Below are positions 8,389-21,899 of a stretch of 64,000 nucleotides of DNA, in pieces. Both the position numbers and the translations under genes were made by a program. The stretch lies in the NCBI RefSeq assembly GCF_003332885.2, contig NZ_QOWJ01000008.1:1-64000 (forward strand). Reading direction: 5' to 3'. Below the pieces are notes generated by a model. The model worked only from the letters and a program-made list of their open reading frames with translations. It was not told the origin of the DNA and made no database searches. The stretch comes from Paracnuella aquatica (GTDB lineage: Bacteria > Bacteroidota > Bacteroidia > Chitinophagales > Chitinophagaceae). Numbering within the stretch: the stretch's first letter is position 1; the number at the start of each line of letters is the position of its first letter.

Positions 8389-9024
8389 TTATTTAATCAA
8401 CCTTTTTAATTCATTAATGCTACGCAACCACTCTTTCACTTTCCCTTCTGCTTCCCTCTTCTTTTCATCTTTGATAGCAAGCAATACTCCATCTCTTTCG
8501 GACCCTCCCCTCATTGTGAAGCCTTCCAAAACATTGCTGTTTGTACATAGCTCTTTTACAGTCTGAAAACTGCTTCCGATTCCATAACCACCATTTGTGT
8601 TAAACGGAATAACGATTTTACCGCTTAGGTCATATTGTTTTAAAAAGCTTTTCATTGGGGGTGGCAACTGCATGCCCCAGGTAGGAAAGCCAACAAATAC
8701 GACATCATAATTTTGGATGCTGTCAATCCTTGTTTTTAATGGTGGGAGATAGCCAGACCCATTCTCTTCAGCAACCTGCCGTACTGTAGCTTGGTAGTTT
8801 TCGGGATAGGGCTTTTGCAGTTCCAATGCTACTAAGGTTCCTCCCACATTGCTTTGAATGATTTCCGCAATTGTCTTTGTATTGTTTGTTCGAGACAGGT
8901 ATACAATTAATATTTTATTGGAGCTTGAAATCACTTCCGGTTCTGGCCGCATCTCGTTTGTTTGGGAAGAAGAGCAAGATGTAAGGGACAGAAATAATAT
9001 CAATAGCCATTGTATCATCACCAT
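8389..9024 (-). CDS. Lipoprotein flavodoxin
   Basis: 211 residues. N-terminal signal with LTSC lipobox (Cys17), then a flavodoxin fold starting KILIVYLSRTNNTKTIAE, where the SRTNNT loop would hold the FMN phosphate. An exported, lipid-anchored flavodoxin is less usual than the cytoplasmic electron carriers. Similar proteins are common beside aldo/keto reductases in Bacteroidota and may act as FMN-dependent quinone or nitro reductases. Within operon A, 16 bp upstream of the hydrolase gene. Confidence 0.8.
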   Translation of the reverse strand: MVMIQWLLILFLSLTSCSSSQTNEMRPEPEVISSSNKILIVYLSRTNNTKTIAEIIQSNVGGTLVALELQKPYPENYQATVRQVAEENGSGYLPPLKTRIDSIQNYDVVFVGFPTWGMQLPPPMKSFLKQYDLSGKIVIPFNTNGGYGIGSSFQTVKELCTNSNVLEGFTMRGGSERDGVLLAIKDEKKREAEGKVKEWLRSINELKRLIK

Positions 9025-9065
9025 TTATTTTGCTTTAGATCTCAGTATTTCGTCCGCTCGCACAT

Positions 9066-10202
9066 TTATTTCTTTACTGGCGCTTCAACACCCGAAAAAT
9101 CCAGTACCATCTTAGGTAGGCGATCTCCTTTAATTTCAATCTTTGATAGCTCCTCATTGAAGGTTTTCAGTTCGCCATTAGTGAATTTTACACTTGCAGC
9201 TTAACTGTTTTCAATCATATGGGCCATTTGAGTAGTACCGGGAATAGGCACAATCCATTGCTTCTGTGCAAGGAGCCATGCCAATGATATTTGAGCAGGA
9301 GTAGCGTTTTTCTGTATGGCCCACTTTGTTATCAAAGCCAACAGTGCCAAGTTGCTCGGAAGATTATCCGGTGAGAACCTTGTTTCCACTCCGCGAATAT
9401 CACCTGGAGCAAATCGGGTGTTTGCGTCGATTGCCCCCGTCAGAAAACCTACACCAAGCGGACTCCAGGTTACGAAGCCGATGCCAAGTTCTTGACAAAG
9501 TGGGATTATTACCTCCTCAGGACCACGCCAAAGGAGTGAATATTCATTTTGGATAGCAGTAACAGGATGAATTGCATGTGCTCGCCTAATGGTTTGCACA
9601 CCTGGTTCAGAAAGTCCGTAATGTAAAACCTTGCCTTCCTTTATTAGATCTTTGATCAATCCAACAACGTCTTCAATGGGAACTGCGGGATCGACACGAT
9701 GTTGATATAACAGATCAATGCGATCGGTGCGGAGCCGTTTAAGCATTCCTTCTACGACTTTTCTGACATGCTCTGGACGGCTGTTTAAGCCAGGACGCCG
9801 CGCTCCTGTTTCCTGATCTATGTTCCAGCCGAACTTTGAGCAAATCACTACTTTGTTTCTAAATGGCGCAACTCCTTCACCCAGAATCCGTTCCACCTCA
9901 TGTGGACCATAAGCCTCGGCTGCATCATAGAAGGTGACACCCCGGTCGAATGCCGCCCGGATGATGTTGTGCATTTCGGGCCGGGAAGGAATTTCTGTTG
10001 TGTACTTACGACTCATGTTTTGAACGCCAAGCCCAATACTGGAAACTTCCAGTTGACCAAGTTTACGCCTTCCCCGAGTGGTATCTGCCAAAGTATTTTG
10101 CTCCAAGGTTTCGCTTAATGCAGTGTTGGCACTTGCATTTGAAGCCAATAAGGAGCCTCCTGCTAAGGCAAAGCCAGTTTTTAAAAGGTTACGTCGATTC
10201 AT
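9066..10202 (-). pseudogene. Tat-exported aldo/keto reductase with late stop codon
   Basis: The frame from 10202 begins with a twin-arginine signal (MNRRNLLKTG) and carries the full aldo/keto reductase tetrad: Asp93, Tyr98, Lys123, His168. Translation stops at TAA (9201-9203) after ...HMIENS. The same frame then continues for 44 codons as AASVKFTNGELKTF to SGVEAPVKK and a second stop at 9066, which matches the C-terminus of the intact paralogue at 20691-21845 (...HKVQFTSSEIAEL to SGVEAPLKK). A single TCA-to-TAA change explains it. The lost tail forms part of the substrate and cofactor pocket, so the 333-residue product is probably impaired. Could also be a sequencing error. Confidence 0.78.
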
Positions 10203-10217
10203 AAATCCAATATTGAC

Positions 10218-10724
10218 CTATTGTGATTGTGACTGATTGTTACTGCCGTTGTTCATTTTGACAGGCCTCATCAATCTTGAGAAAGTAAGCGAGCCCATTT
10301 TCCATTTGCCGCCCTCTTTTATATACACTTCAGTTACCATAAAAGGGTTGGTAACTTCGTTTCCACCTACAACTGCAAGCAAATCGATGTCATTTAATAG
10401 GATGGCTGTATTACCAATTATATTTACTGATGATGAATAGACCTCAGCTTTCTTATACCATATTCCGCCACTTCTGATAACGTCAACCTCCCGTTGCTTG
10501 CCCCAGCTTCCGCCCATGTGAACAAAGACAGATTTATCATGAAAGAGGCTTGCCAGCGTGTCAGCCTTTTTATCGGCCATCCATTGCCATTTGTCTCTGG
10601 ACAGGTTGATGATCTCCTGTTGTTCAGGCGTATTGGCCGTGGCCGATACATTTGTGTTGCTTTGTGCATAGGACGAATGCACACTCAATACGGCTAAAAA
10701 CAGTCCAAGAGTTATAGCTTTCAT
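10218..10724 (-). CDS. Exported NTF2-like (DUF4440-type) protein
   Basis: 168 residues from the start that opens the signal peptide (MKAITLGLFLAVLS...SYAQ); an earlier ATG at 10754 adds ten residues before it. The mature part has the NTF2/SnoaL layout: a long helix with EIINLSRDKWQWMADKKADT, then a curved beta sheet. These small cone-shaped domains bind or isomerise small hydrophobic ligands. It has a close paralogue at 18168-18650, which shares LSKEKWQWMADKNVDKLATL. Ends 15 bp before the aldo/keto reductase gene, within operon A. Function inferred from fold only. Confidence 0.75.
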   Translation of the reverse strand: MKAITLGLFLAVLSVHSSYAQSNTNVSATANTPEQQEIINLSRDKWQWMADKKADTLASLFHDKSVFVHMGGSWGKQREVDVIRSGGIWYKKAEVYSSSVNIIGNTAILLNDIDLLAVVGGNEVTNPFMVTEVYIKEGGKWKMGSLTFSRLMRPVKMNNGSNNQSQSQ

Positions 10725-10786
10725 TTTGAATTTTTTTGAAGGTTTCGCAATCAATCGTGAAGCTTGATATATTAATTAAGCAAACT

Positions 10787-11245
10787 CTATTTTATGGCTT
10801 TGTATTCTTCATCGGTTACCCGCTTCAACCAAATTGTTTTTCCCTTTGAAACAGGAGTAACACCAACGTAAGTGAAACTACTGTTAGGTGCGGCTCCATG
10901 CCAGTGCTCTACACCGGGAAGACATTTGACGATGTCGCCTTTACGTACAATTTGTCCCGCTTTGCCCCGCTCCTGGTAATAGCCCATTCCGTCCGTGATT
11001 AGCAGGTATTGTCCTCCTGGATGAATATGCCAATCCAGCTTTGCACCTGGTGCAAATGCCGCTTGTGCCATACTAAACGTAAAGTTGCTATCTGGATGGT
11101 TTAATTCACTAAGCCATATAGTTCCTGTATAATTATTCGTATTCGCACCTATTGTCCCTTTTGGGAAAAGAGTTGAGTCCTGTGCCGCTGCTCGATTGCA
11201 AAAGAACGCTGTCACAAAGAGCATTACATAAATTGCCTTTTTCAT
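10787..11245 (-). CDS. Exported cupin-domain protein
   Basis: 152 residues: signal peptide to about residue 21 (RAAAQ), then a single cupin barrel. HIHPGGQ (His73, His75) and EHWHGA (His114, His116) supply metal ligands; the motif GYYQERG between them is shared with the cupins at 22229 and in the fusion at 6067. Members of this group are often called quercetin-dioxygenase-like or carboxymuconolactone-decarboxylase-associated cupins; the reaction is unknown. Within operon A, 36 bp after the aldo/keto reductase at 11282. Confidence 0.8.
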   Translation of the reverse strand: MKKAIYVMLFVTAFFCNRAAAQDSTLFPKGTIGANTNNYTGTIWLSELNHPDSNFTFSMAQAAFAPGAKLDWHIHPGGQYLLITDGMGYYQERGKAGQIVRKGDIVKCLPGVEHWHGAAPNSSFTYVGVTPVSKGKTIWLKRVTDEEYKAIK

Positions 11246-11273
11246 ACTGGTAAGTTTTTGATTTTACAATTAG

Positions 11274-12274
<1,001 letters not shown>

Positions 12275-12335
12275 TTATTTTAATCAAATGAATGGAGCAG
12301 CTCCTGTTGCATCTATTCCTTCTTTATAATTTGCT

Positions 12336-13469
12336 TTACAGAAGATTTTTGCCATAAAAGTCTGTCAGCTTATTTACTGCCTGTGTCACATATTCGGGCT
12401 TCCAATAGGTTTGAATATGGGTGGCACCATCAATCAGAAATAGTTCCTTGCTTTTTGCATGCGTAGCTTTGCTGAATGCATCATCAGTCATATACTTTGT
12501 ATCGGCTTTGCTTCCTGCTATCATCAATAGTGGTTGATTAATCAAATCGATATTAGTGGTAGCATCCCAAGTCATCAGGTCGAGCAGGCTGCTCTTAGTG
12601 TACAAAAAAGTTGAAGCTGGATGTTTATGGGTCCGATAATAGTACTCATATCCCTCGCGATATAGATCGGTTGGTGTTTTCGCGATTTCTTCATCTGTGA
12701 CACTCGCCACACCTGCATAAATGATCTCACCGCCAGCAGCTTCTTGTGCCCGGGCTTCTGCAGCCTGTTTTAAACGCTCATGTATGGTAGCTACCTGTGT
12801 ATTCTGGAAGCCATTACGCCGCACCTCACCTGAGTTAAACATACTGAGGGTGGCAACAGCTTTGAAGCGTTTGTCTGACTGAGCTGCCTTTAATGTATAG
12901 CCTCCACCACCACAAAGACCCAAAACAGCCAATCGGTTGGCATCCACACCTGCATACTGGGTGATATAGTCAGCCATACCATGAATATCTTCCACGCGAT
13001 TGGCAGGCTTATCGGTATGACGGGGTACTCCTCCGCTTGCTCCCTGGTAGGCTGCATCTGCCGCAATGGTTATATAACCAGCTTCTGCCAACCGCTGCGC
13101 ATAAAGTCCAGCCGTCTGCTCTTTGATACCTCCATTGGGATGTGCTACCACTACTGCCGGATGTTTCTTTGCTGCATCGTAATTGGCTGGTGTATAAACA
13201 TTCGCTGCGATGTCAATTCCGTTCAGTTTGTATTTCACTGGGTGGATGGCAACCTTTCCCTTTTCATTCTTTGTGATGGCGCCTTCATATACCAAAGTCC
13301 AGGGATTCTGTTGAAATTTCTGTTGGGCGCCAGCTTCATTTGAAGTGTTTACTTGCTGAAAGTTTGTCCGATTTGTTGTTACTTGGTGATGCACGGTTTG
13401 TGCATCTAAAAGATTGATACTACTTACTGACAGCATTGTTGATACTATTAAAAATGTTATTTTCTTCAT
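12336..13469 (-). CDS. Exported alpha/beta hydrolase, dienelactone-hydrolase type
   Basis: 377 residues from the Met that opens the signal peptide (MKKITFLIVSTMLS...LLDAQ). The nucleophile elbow reads GLCGGGG, with Cys in the position usually taken by Ser, as in dienelactone hydrolases. The late His lies in DGATHIQTYW. The Cys would favour lactones or activated esters over plain esters. Within operon A, between the DkgA-like reductase and the 11282 reductase; together they could open lactones and reduce the carbonyl products. That coupling is inference. Confidence 0.8.
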   Translation of the reverse strand: MKKITFLIVSTMLSVSSINLLDAQTVHHQVTTNRTNFQQVNTSNEAGAQQKFQQNPWTLVYEGAITKNEKGKVAIHPVKYKLNGIDIAANVYTPANYDAAKKHPAVVVAHPNGGIKEQTAGLYAQRLAEAGYITIAADAAYQGASGGVPRHTDKPANRVEDIHGMADYITQYAGVDANRLAVLGLCGGGGYTLKAAQSDKRFKAVATLSMFNSGEVRRNGFQNTQVATIHERLKQAAEARAQEAAGGEIIYAGVASVTDEEIAKTPTDLYREGYEYYYRTHKHPASTFLYTKSSLLDLMTWDATTNIDLINQPLLMIAGSKADTKYMTDDAFSKATHAKSKELFLIDGATHIQTYWKPEYVTQAVNKLTDFYGKNLL

Positions 13470-13565
13470 CTCCGTTTGCTTTGAAATATTCAAGCCCTTG
13501 GTTGGTAAATTTTAGGGGTTGAGTTGAATAGCCTGTTTTTTGCCTCATCACTTTTTGAAATTGAG

Positions 13566-14502
<937 letters not shown>

Positions 14503-14597
14503 GTCAACTCATGTGTTGAAGTGGTAAGGTTAATAGATCGTTAAGGCAGTTGCGCAATGCCTTCTCAATTAACAACGGATTAAACCCCATAATGTGG

Positions 14598-15233
14598 CTA
14601 TTTCCCTTTTGGTGCAAAGGCTCCATTTTCTATCCATGTGATCCATGCTTTTTTAAACTCCGCATGACTTATAGGTGGCGGTGTACGGCCTTCGCCCATG
14701 TTCCATCCAACCTTTACCAAACCATCATCAGCATGCTCGATCAATTGCTGCAGCGACTTGTTGCCATTTGTTTTGGGATTCACCAATTGTCTGGCAAGTT
14801 GCTCCGGGGTCTTTCCCTGAAATACCATTTTAGCACTGGCCGGCGGCAGGTGCCAGTCCGGATGCCCAGGAGGTTTATTTGGTCCTTCCAGATTCTCCTT
14901 TTGATGGCAGTTGGAACATTTCATGGCATACACGCCTTTACCCTCCTTGCCCCTCTGCGGCAACATGGAGTGAATATGGCTATCGTCGCCCTGAAGGGGC
15001 ACATCACCAGCCGGGTGACAATTCATACAACGGGGGCTCATCAGCACCTTGTAGACATCCATAAATGCGGCAACCGATGCAGCACTGTCTTTTTCCATGC
15101 CCTGCCTGGTATGCCTGTCGGCAATTATTTCTTCTTTAAAACCAAAGCTCATGATAACGGCGACTGTAACCATGCCGCACAAAACGGCAATGGTTTTTAC
15201 AGGCAAAATGCTTCCTTGCGTATGCTGTTCCAT
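14598..15233 (-). CDS. Membrane-anchored diheme cytochrome c
   Basis: 211 residues. One N-terminal membrane helix (about 12-31) and two haem-binding motifs, CMNCH (69-73) and CSNCH (106-110), in a periplasmic domain. Last gene of operon B, 42 bp behind iorA. Molybdenum hydroxylases of the IorAB type pass electrons through their 2Fe-2S subunit to a cytochrome c, so this is the likely acceptor, feeding the respiratory chain. Confidence 0.82.
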   Translation of the reverse strand: MEQHTQGSILPVKTIAVLCGMVTVAVIMSFGFKEEIIADRHTRQGMEKDSAASVAAFMDVYKVLMSPRCMNCHPAGDVPLQGDDSHIHSMLPQRGKEGKGVYAMKCSNCHQKENLEGPNKPPGHPDWHLPPASAKMVFQGKTPEQLARQLVNPKTNGNKSLQQLIEHADDGLVKVGWNMGEGRTPPPISHAEFKKAWITWIENGAFAPKGK

Positions 15234-15275
15234 ACATATAGGTAAAGGGTGTAAAAATTGAGGACCGGTTAGTGC

Positions 15276-15740
15276 CTATGCCTTCTTGCGCTGCAACTCC
15301 GCTGCTGCGTGAATGGCGCTGCGAACCCTTAGGTAAGTTCCGCAGCGGCATATATTGCCCGACATGGCCGCATCAATGTCGGCGTCTGTTGGTGCTTTAT
15401 TTTCCCGAAGCAGCACTGCTACCGACATAATCTGTCCCGACTGGCAATAACCACACTGCGCCACATCATGTTCGAGCCATGCCTTCTGCACCGGGTGCTC
15501 TCCCTTTTCGGAAAGACCTTCAATGGTCGTTACTTTCTTACTGCCCACTGCAGAAACAGGCATGACGCAGGATCTTACCGCGTTGCCATCGAGGTGAATG
15601 GTACAGGCACCACATTGGGCAATGCCGCAACCGTATTTTGTTCCAACCAAACCCAGCGTGTCCCTAAGTACCCATAGCAAAGGCGTATTTGGATCTACGT
15701 CTACGTTGTAGGTTTTCTTATTGATATTCAGTGTGATCAT
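15276..15740 (-). CDS. iorA: 2Fe-2S subunit of IorAB-type molybdenum hydroxylase
   Basis: 154 residues, the usual size. Plant-type ferredoxin cluster from Cys38, Cys43, Cys46 ([11 protein letters not shown]) and Cys58; helical-domain cluster from Cys96, Cys99, Cys131 and Cys133 (CGYC, CRC). It carries electrons from the molybdopterin site of the next-door large subunit to a cytochrome c. No signal peptide; it would be co-exported with the Tat-signalled large subunit. The gene order small subunit after large subunit (in transcription) is as seen at 15773. A dead partial copy of this pair lies at 5474-5945. Confidence 0.9.
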   Translation of the reverse strand: MITLNINKKTYNVDVDPNTPLLWVLRDTLGLVGTKYGCGIAQCGACTIHLDGNAVRSCVMPVSAVGSKKVTTIEGLSEKGEHPVQKAWLEHDVAQCGYCQSGQIMSVAVLLRENKAPTDADIDAAMSGNICRCGTYLRVRSAIHAAAELQRKKA

Positions 15741-15772
15741 AGTAATAATGTTATTGATGATGGTTTGGTTGA

Positions 15773-18034
15773 TTAAAATGCCCGTGGCGTATTGAGTTGC
15801 GAATTATAGGGCTGCTGGTATACCCGCTTGCCGGCAGCTTTATACAACGCATTGGCCACTGCACCAAATACTGGCGGGAACGGCGGCTCGCCAAGGCCCG
15901 TAGGGTCAATATCGTTTTCCACAAAATGCACTTCGATCTTTTTCGGCGCTTCATTCATGCGGATGATGCGGTAGCTATGGAAATTATTTTGTTCTACAGC
16001 ACCATCCTTATGGGTCAATCCTCCATAAAAAGCATTGCCAATGCCATCCACCACTGCTCCCTGCACCATGTTGGTGGCCGCATCGGGGTTAACAACAATG
16101 CCGCAATCCACTGCGCTGAAGACCCGCTCCACATAAGGCTGCCCTTCCTTCATGACTATATCTACCACATGGGCCGCATAGGAGGCATGGCAGAAATAAG
16201 CGGCAACACCGCGGCTGTATTTTTTATTTTCTTCCTTGCCCCATCCCGATTTTTCTTTCACCAGTTTCAGCACGGAAGCATAGCGGTCCACATCGTATTC
16301 GTTGTTTTTGCCTACCGGCGATTCTTTGGCCCGCTGCAGTAGTTCCAGCCTAAAATCAATGGGATCTTTGCCCATGGCTTCAGCCAGTTCATCTAAAAAG
16401 GATTGTTCCGCTGCTGCATTGAAGTTGGATCGCGGTGCCCGAAATGCGCCAATGGTAATATTGGACGGAATCTGCCATCCTTCCGCAAGATAATTGTCCA
16501 CGGCGCCGGCCGGAAACCTGTTGGCGTGAATGGCATGCTCGGGAATGCCACCGCCTTTTACATGAAAGGCGATTAAATTTTTATTGGCATCCAAAGCTGC
16601 CCGGTAAGTTGCGGTGTACATGGGACGGTAAATGCCATAGGTCATATCATCCTCGCGGCTGTACACCAGCTTAACCGGCGATTTTAATTTCTTGGATATA
16701 AGGGCTGCCTCGTAGAGGTATTGTCCATAAGCCCTGCGGCCAAAGCCACCGCCCATACGCGTCATCTGGATCTCAATCTTGTCGGCAGGAAGTCCTAATA
16801 GTTTGGCAAGTGTAGGTTCCGACCAACCCGGTGCCTGTAGCGGTCCGGCTACCAATGCTTTTTCATCAGTTACATGGGCAAAGAAATTCATTGGTTCCAT
16901 GCAGTTGTGCGCCAGGAAAGGTGCATTATAGGTGCGTTCAATGATTTGCGCCGCATTCTTAAATGCTGTTTCCGGGTCCCCGTCCTTGCGTAGTTGTTGC
17001 GCTGGCTTGGTAGCATACTCCTGCATTTTTTTCAACTGCACGTCGGTACTTTCCAATTCGCCTGGAACAACCACCTCTCTTTTTGAGCCCCTGCCTCCCA
17101 TTGTATCTTTGGTTTCTCCTGCAGGCTCCCACTCCAGTTTCAATTTTTTGCGGGCCTGCATTACTTGCCAGGTTGTTTTGCCCACCACCACCAGTAATTC
17201 ATTGAATGAGCGGGTATCAAAACCGCCCTGTTCAAAACCATCTTCGTATAATTTTTGCTGGAACACATTGGTAATGCCTGGCATTTTCAAAGCTTCCGAG
17301 GCATCAAAGGATTTAAGCTTCATTCCGAAAGCCGGCGGATGTTCGATCATGGCAATCAACATCCCGTCCACACGATAATCCAATCCAAACAACGGCTTGC
17401 CCGTTACAATCTTTTGCCCCTCCACATTCTTCATGGAGTTGCGGACAATATTAAAAGTTTTTACGTCTTTTAGCTTTACATCTTTGGGAATGGGAATGCT
17501 GGCTGCCTTTGTTGCAAATTCTCCGTACTTACCTGACTTCATAGATTTGGGATGAACAATTACCCCGGCCTTGGCGGTCAATTCTTCCACGGGTACTTTC
17601 CAGGTGTCTGCCGCAGCTTGCAACAGCATAGAGCGTGCAGCCGCCCCGGCCTGGCGGAGTGGCCTCCAATACATGCGCACCGAATTGCTGCCGCCGGTAA
17701 ACTGCGGCCCCAGTTTCACATTATCATGCGGCCCCATTTCCACTACTACTTTTGTCCAGTCTGCATCCAGTTCCTCCGCTACAATCATCGGCAGCGAGGT
17801 CATTACATTCTGGCCAAATTCCGGGTTTGGGTTCAATATCTTAACGATGCCCTCCGGAGTAATTTTTATATAGCTGCTTAACTCCGCCCACTGTTCGGGC
17901 AAATCGGCAGGTATTCCTTTATCGGCAGGCTTAAATGCAGACAACCAGGAAAAACTGATCATCAAACCGCCTCCGGCAAGTGTTGAAGATTTCAGGAACG
18001 CCCTCCTGTTGATGGAAGATTTTTGCTGCGTCAT
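15773..18034 (-). CDS. iorB: Molybdopterin subunit of IorAB-type hydroxylase
   Basis: 753 residues, xanthine-dehydrogenase family, IorB/aldehyde-oxidase-like branch. Twin-arginine signal ([10 protein letters not shown]) sends the folded complex to the periplasm. [11 protein letters not shown] and the C-terminal GLGEPPFPP with the expected catalytic Glu716 place it among functional enzymes; no FAD domain is present, so electrons go to a cytochrome. Named members hydroxylate N-heterocycles or oxidise aldehydes; which applies here is unknown. Within operon B, followed by iorA and the diheme cytochrome. Confidence 0.88.
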   Translation of the reverse strand: MTQQKSSINRRAFLKSSTLAGGGLMISFSWLSAFKPADKGIPADLPEQWAELSSYIKITPEGIVKILNPNPEFGQNVMTSLPMIVAEELDADWTKVVVEMGPHDNVKLGPQFTGGSNSVRMYWRPLRQAGAAARSMLLQAAADTWKVPVEELTAKAGVIVHPKSMKSGKYGEFATKAASIPIPKDVKLKDVKTFNIVRNSMKNVEGQKIVTGKPLFGLDYRVDGMLIAMIEHPPAFGMKLKSFDASEALKMPGITNVFQQKLYEDGFEQGGFDTRSFNELLVVVGKTTWQVMQARKKLKLEWEPAGETKDTMGGRGSKREVVVPGELESTDVQLKKMQEYATKPAQQLRKDGDPETAFKNAAQIIERTYNAPFLAHNCMEPMNFFAHVTDEKALVAGPLQAPGWSEPTLAKLLGLPADKIEIQMTRMGGGFGRRAYGQYLYEAALISKKLKSPVKLVYSREDDMTYGIYRPMYTATYRAALDANKNLIAFHVKGGGIPEHAIHANRFPAGAVDNYLAEGWQIPSNITIGAFRAPRSNFNAAAEQSFLDELAEAMGKDPIDFRLELLQRAKESPVGKNNEYDVDRYASVLKLVKEKSGWGKEENKKYSRGVAAYFCHASYAAHVVDIVMKEGQPYVERVFSAVDCGIVVNPDAATNMVQGAVVDGIGNAFYGGLTHKDGAVEQNNFHSYRIIRMNEAPKKIEVHFVENDIDPTGLGEPPFPPVFGAVANALYKAAGKRVYQQPYNSQLNTPRAF

Positions 18035-18167
18035 TATCGGGGTTTTATAATTTTAAAAGACTGTCGATTTGGTTATGGTCAAACTGAATTTACAACTTAT
18101 TAAAGTGTTCCTTAAATTCCAAAACCCCTAGCCGATTTTTCACAAGCTGCACTTGTGCTAAATGCGC

Positions 18168-18650
18168 CTAGTGTTTGATTTGATGAGTATCCCGCACACT
18201 GCTAAACGTTAGTGCTAACAACTTCCAATCCTTTCCTTGTTTTTTATAGGCTTCCGTAACTGTAAACTGCGTCACTGCGTCATTGCCCCGAACTTCGGCG
18301 GTTAGTGTAATGCGGCTCCAAACGACGGCAACATCACCAACAATTTCTACCACCACATCGTGAACATCTGCCTTCTTGTACCAGATACTTCCAGTTTTAA
18401 TAATCTCCAGTTCCTCAGCCTTTTTCCAGGTTCCACTCATGTGTACAAACTTTGACTTGTCGTGGAAGAGGGTAGCCAGCTTATCTACATTCTTGTCTGC
18501 CATCCACTGCCATTTCTCCTTCGATAGATTAATTAGTTCTTGCTCGGCCTTTGTGTAAGTTCTCTTTGTAGTACTATCTGATTTTGATTGTGCAAATGAA
18601 TACTGCACACTCAAAATGATTAATAGTAACGCGATAATTAGTCTATTCAT
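18168..18650 (-). CDS. Exported NTF2-like (DUF4440-type) protein
   Basis: 160 residues with a clear signal peptide (MNRLIIALLLIILSVQYSFA). Paralogue of 10218-10724; the two align over the whole mature length, sharing EWQWMADK-like helix and HDKSKFVHMSGTW. One copy in each operon suggests the two operons grew from a common ancestral cassette. 133 bp separate it from iorB, the largest gap in operon B, where an extra promoter could sit; none was recognised. Confidence 0.75.
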   Translation of the reverse strand: MNRLIIALLLIILSVQYSFAQSKSDSTTKRTYTKAEQELINLSKEKWQWMADKNVDKLATLFHDKSKFVHMSGTWKKAEELEIIKTGSIWYKKADVHDVVVEIVGDVAVVWSRITLTAEVRGNDAVTQFTVTEAYKKQGKDWKLLALTFSSVRDTHQIKH

Positions 18651-18687
18651 TTTTATAATTATTATGCCTCAAACTGTTGACGTGGGG

Positions 18688-20652
18688 CTATTTAACGGTT
18701 ACAAATGTGCGGATCATGCCGTCACCTTTGGTAAGCACGTATAGTTCTCCGTCGCTATCCTCGGCCAGCCTCAGGTCTATACGACCAGCACCCGCGACCG
18801 CTGACCTACCTGGCAGGTTTGGTTGTTTGCCACCGCGTTTCTTATAAGTCTCTTCCGACATCTCGCGAAGCCGTGTGCGTAGTTCATAGATCGGTGCCAC
18901 GGTGAGCGGGTTGCCGTCATCGGCGGCCAGCACGTCCTCTATCCGGCTATACCAGATGCGACCGGTAGTGATGTCACCGAACACCAAGGTGCCGCGCAAT
19001 GCCGGAATGCGTTTCCCCCGATAAACAAAGCCATTGGCAATCGCATCGCCACCGTTGGGTGCATGGGGATATTGAACAACAGCATATGCGGGCTTCACAG
19101 TTCCACGCGTCACGGAGTCTGATACAAGCACAGGAATTGTGTCCGGAGCGGGCAGCGGTCCCATCCCGTTGGTTGATGACATACTCTGGTTGCCCTCTCG
19201 AAGCGGATAGCCGTAATTCGCACCTTTCTTGATAATCAGTACGGTCTCCCAACTAACCAAACCGATGTTAAACGCAAGCAATATGGGCTCACGAGGCCGC
19301 GCCGGGTCAATATACCAATTCAGACGGTGGGGATTGCGAATGCCATAGGCCCAGATTTCCTTACGTGCGCCTTCTACCGAAACGAACGGGTTGTCATTCG
19401 GAATCCGGTAGCTACCACTCTCACTGACAGTACTCGTGGATACATGCTCGCTTAGCATTGGGATGATGCGAAGGATCTTGCCTTGGTATGTATCAAGCCT
19501 TTGTGCATGCATACGCATGGGGCCTGGCCGCTCACCCGTACCAGCGTCACCAATGCCTAGGTACATAACTCGCCAGTCCGGGTCCCCCGGGCGGGCCGCC
19601 GGATTAAACGTGATTTCGTTAAGAGGGTGAAAGAGCCCCGGTACCCACAACCGGAATACTTCACGTACAGTCCCCTCAAACGTCGTGTTTCCGATCTGAC
19701 TGTCCGTCCATTCCACGATAACCAACTCGCGTGCGAATCGTGAATTGGGAGCAGCATTCTGCTTCGCAAGTGCCGGTGTAGTCTTATAGCCTGCCAGGTT
19801 CAGTCCGGGTACCGCACCAGTCTTCGGCAATGCGCTATCTCCCGTGGTGGGATGCTCCATGTGGAGGGTATAGAAGACGCCGTTCCTTGTGTACTCTGGA
19901 TCGAATACGAAATTCATAAGACCGGCCGCATAGCCCATCGCAGCCGTGAACTTTGGAAACACCCCGGGGCGATCGGCTGACCCATCGAAGTTTAGATATG
20001 TCGTAAGTTGTTTTGTTTTCTTGTCAAGTATGTAAAGCGGACCGGTCAGGTCGTTAATGAAGGTTCGACGACCCCCAGGTTCGTCTAGCATGATGCTGCC
20101 GCGCGCCAGCACTCCGGAAACGCGATCAGCTGACATGTCACCAGTGATCGGCATCTCCAGGTAATCAGCTAACTCGAGCGTTCGTTCTGTATTCTTTGAG
20201 ACAGGTGACGTCGTCTTCGAGACAGGTAACGTCGTCTTCCCGGCTGGCACTGTAGTCGCTCGTTTAGTCGACGTGAGGGAACGGACATACGCAATCACAT
20301 TTCGGATTTCGGCGTCCGAGAGGCGCCCCTCGTAGGGCGGCATCATAGCTGCGGGAATACCTTTCTTAATCACGGTGAAAATCTGGGCGTCGGTCGAACC
20401 GTGATCCCAGACCCGATCAGTTAGGTCGGACGGCTGCTTGCCGCCCCGCTCTGTGATGATGGAAATCTCGAAGCCCGCCTTAACTGCTCCCTGAGCGCGG
20501 GCGCCGTGGCAATTTGCGCAATTCAGGTCGTACAGTTGCTTGCCGGCAGCCAGCCTTGCCTTCGGAGACGGTGTCTGCGAGTGAACTGGTGTTGAGACCG
20601 TGGCAGCAAGCATCGTTGTTGCGTACAAAATCGATTTAAGATATTTACTCAT
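18688..20652 (-). CDS. Cytochrome c-sugar dehydrogenase fusion
   Basis: 654 residues. Signal peptide, then a cytochrome c domain (about 30-125) with CANCH (45-49) and a likely Met ligand in AAMMPPYEG. A short TTLPVSKTTSPVSK linker with two tandem repeats leads to a six-bladed GSDH/sorbosone-dehydrogenase-type propeller (about 155-650), in which PQQ-dependent aldose dehydrogenases sit. The fused haem would take electrons from the quinone cofactor directly. PQQ ligands could not be assigned with certainty. The gene is visibly richer in G and C than its neighbours (many CGC, GGC, ACC codons), a sign of later arrival from another source. Within operon B. Confidence 0.8.
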   Translation of the reverse strand: MSKYLKSILYATTMLAATVSTPVHSQTPSPKARLAAGKQLYDLNCANCHGARAQGAVKAGFEISIITERGGKQPSDLTDRVWDHGSTDAQIFTVIKKGIPAAMMPPYEGRLSDAEIRNVIAYVRSLTSTKRATTVPAGKTTLPVSKTTSPVSKNTERTLELADYLEMPITGDMSADRVSGVLARGSIMLDEPGGRRTFINDLTGPLYILDKKTKQLTTYLNFDGSADRPGVFPKFTAAMGYAAGLMNFVFDPEYTRNGVFYTLHMEHPTTGDSALPKTGAVPGLNLAGYKTTPALAKQNAAPNSRFARELVIVEWTDSQIGNTTFEGTVREVFRLWVPGLFHPLNEITFNPAARPGDPDWRVMYLGIGDAGTGERPGPMRMHAQRLDTYQGKILRIIPMLSEHVSTSTVSESGSYRIPNDNPFVSVEGARKEIWAYGIRNPHRLNWYIDPARPREPILLAFNIGLVSWETVLIIKKGANYGYPLREGNQSMSSTNGMGPLPAPDTIPVLVSDSVTRGTVKPAYAVVQYPHAPNGGDAIANGFVYRGKRIPALRGTLVFGDITTGRIWYSRIEDVLAADDGNPLTVAPIYELRTRLREMSEETYKKRGGKQPNLPGRSAVAGAGRIDLRLAEDSDGELYVLTKGDGMIRTFVTVK

Positions 20653-20690
20653 AATATTGCTACTTTTCAGGTTTATCTTTCCATTATCTA

Positions 20691-21845
<1,155 letters not shown>

Positions 21846-21899
21846 TTTACGTATGGTTATTTGTAATGATTTTTGAATCCTGAATTAGTCACGCATTAA

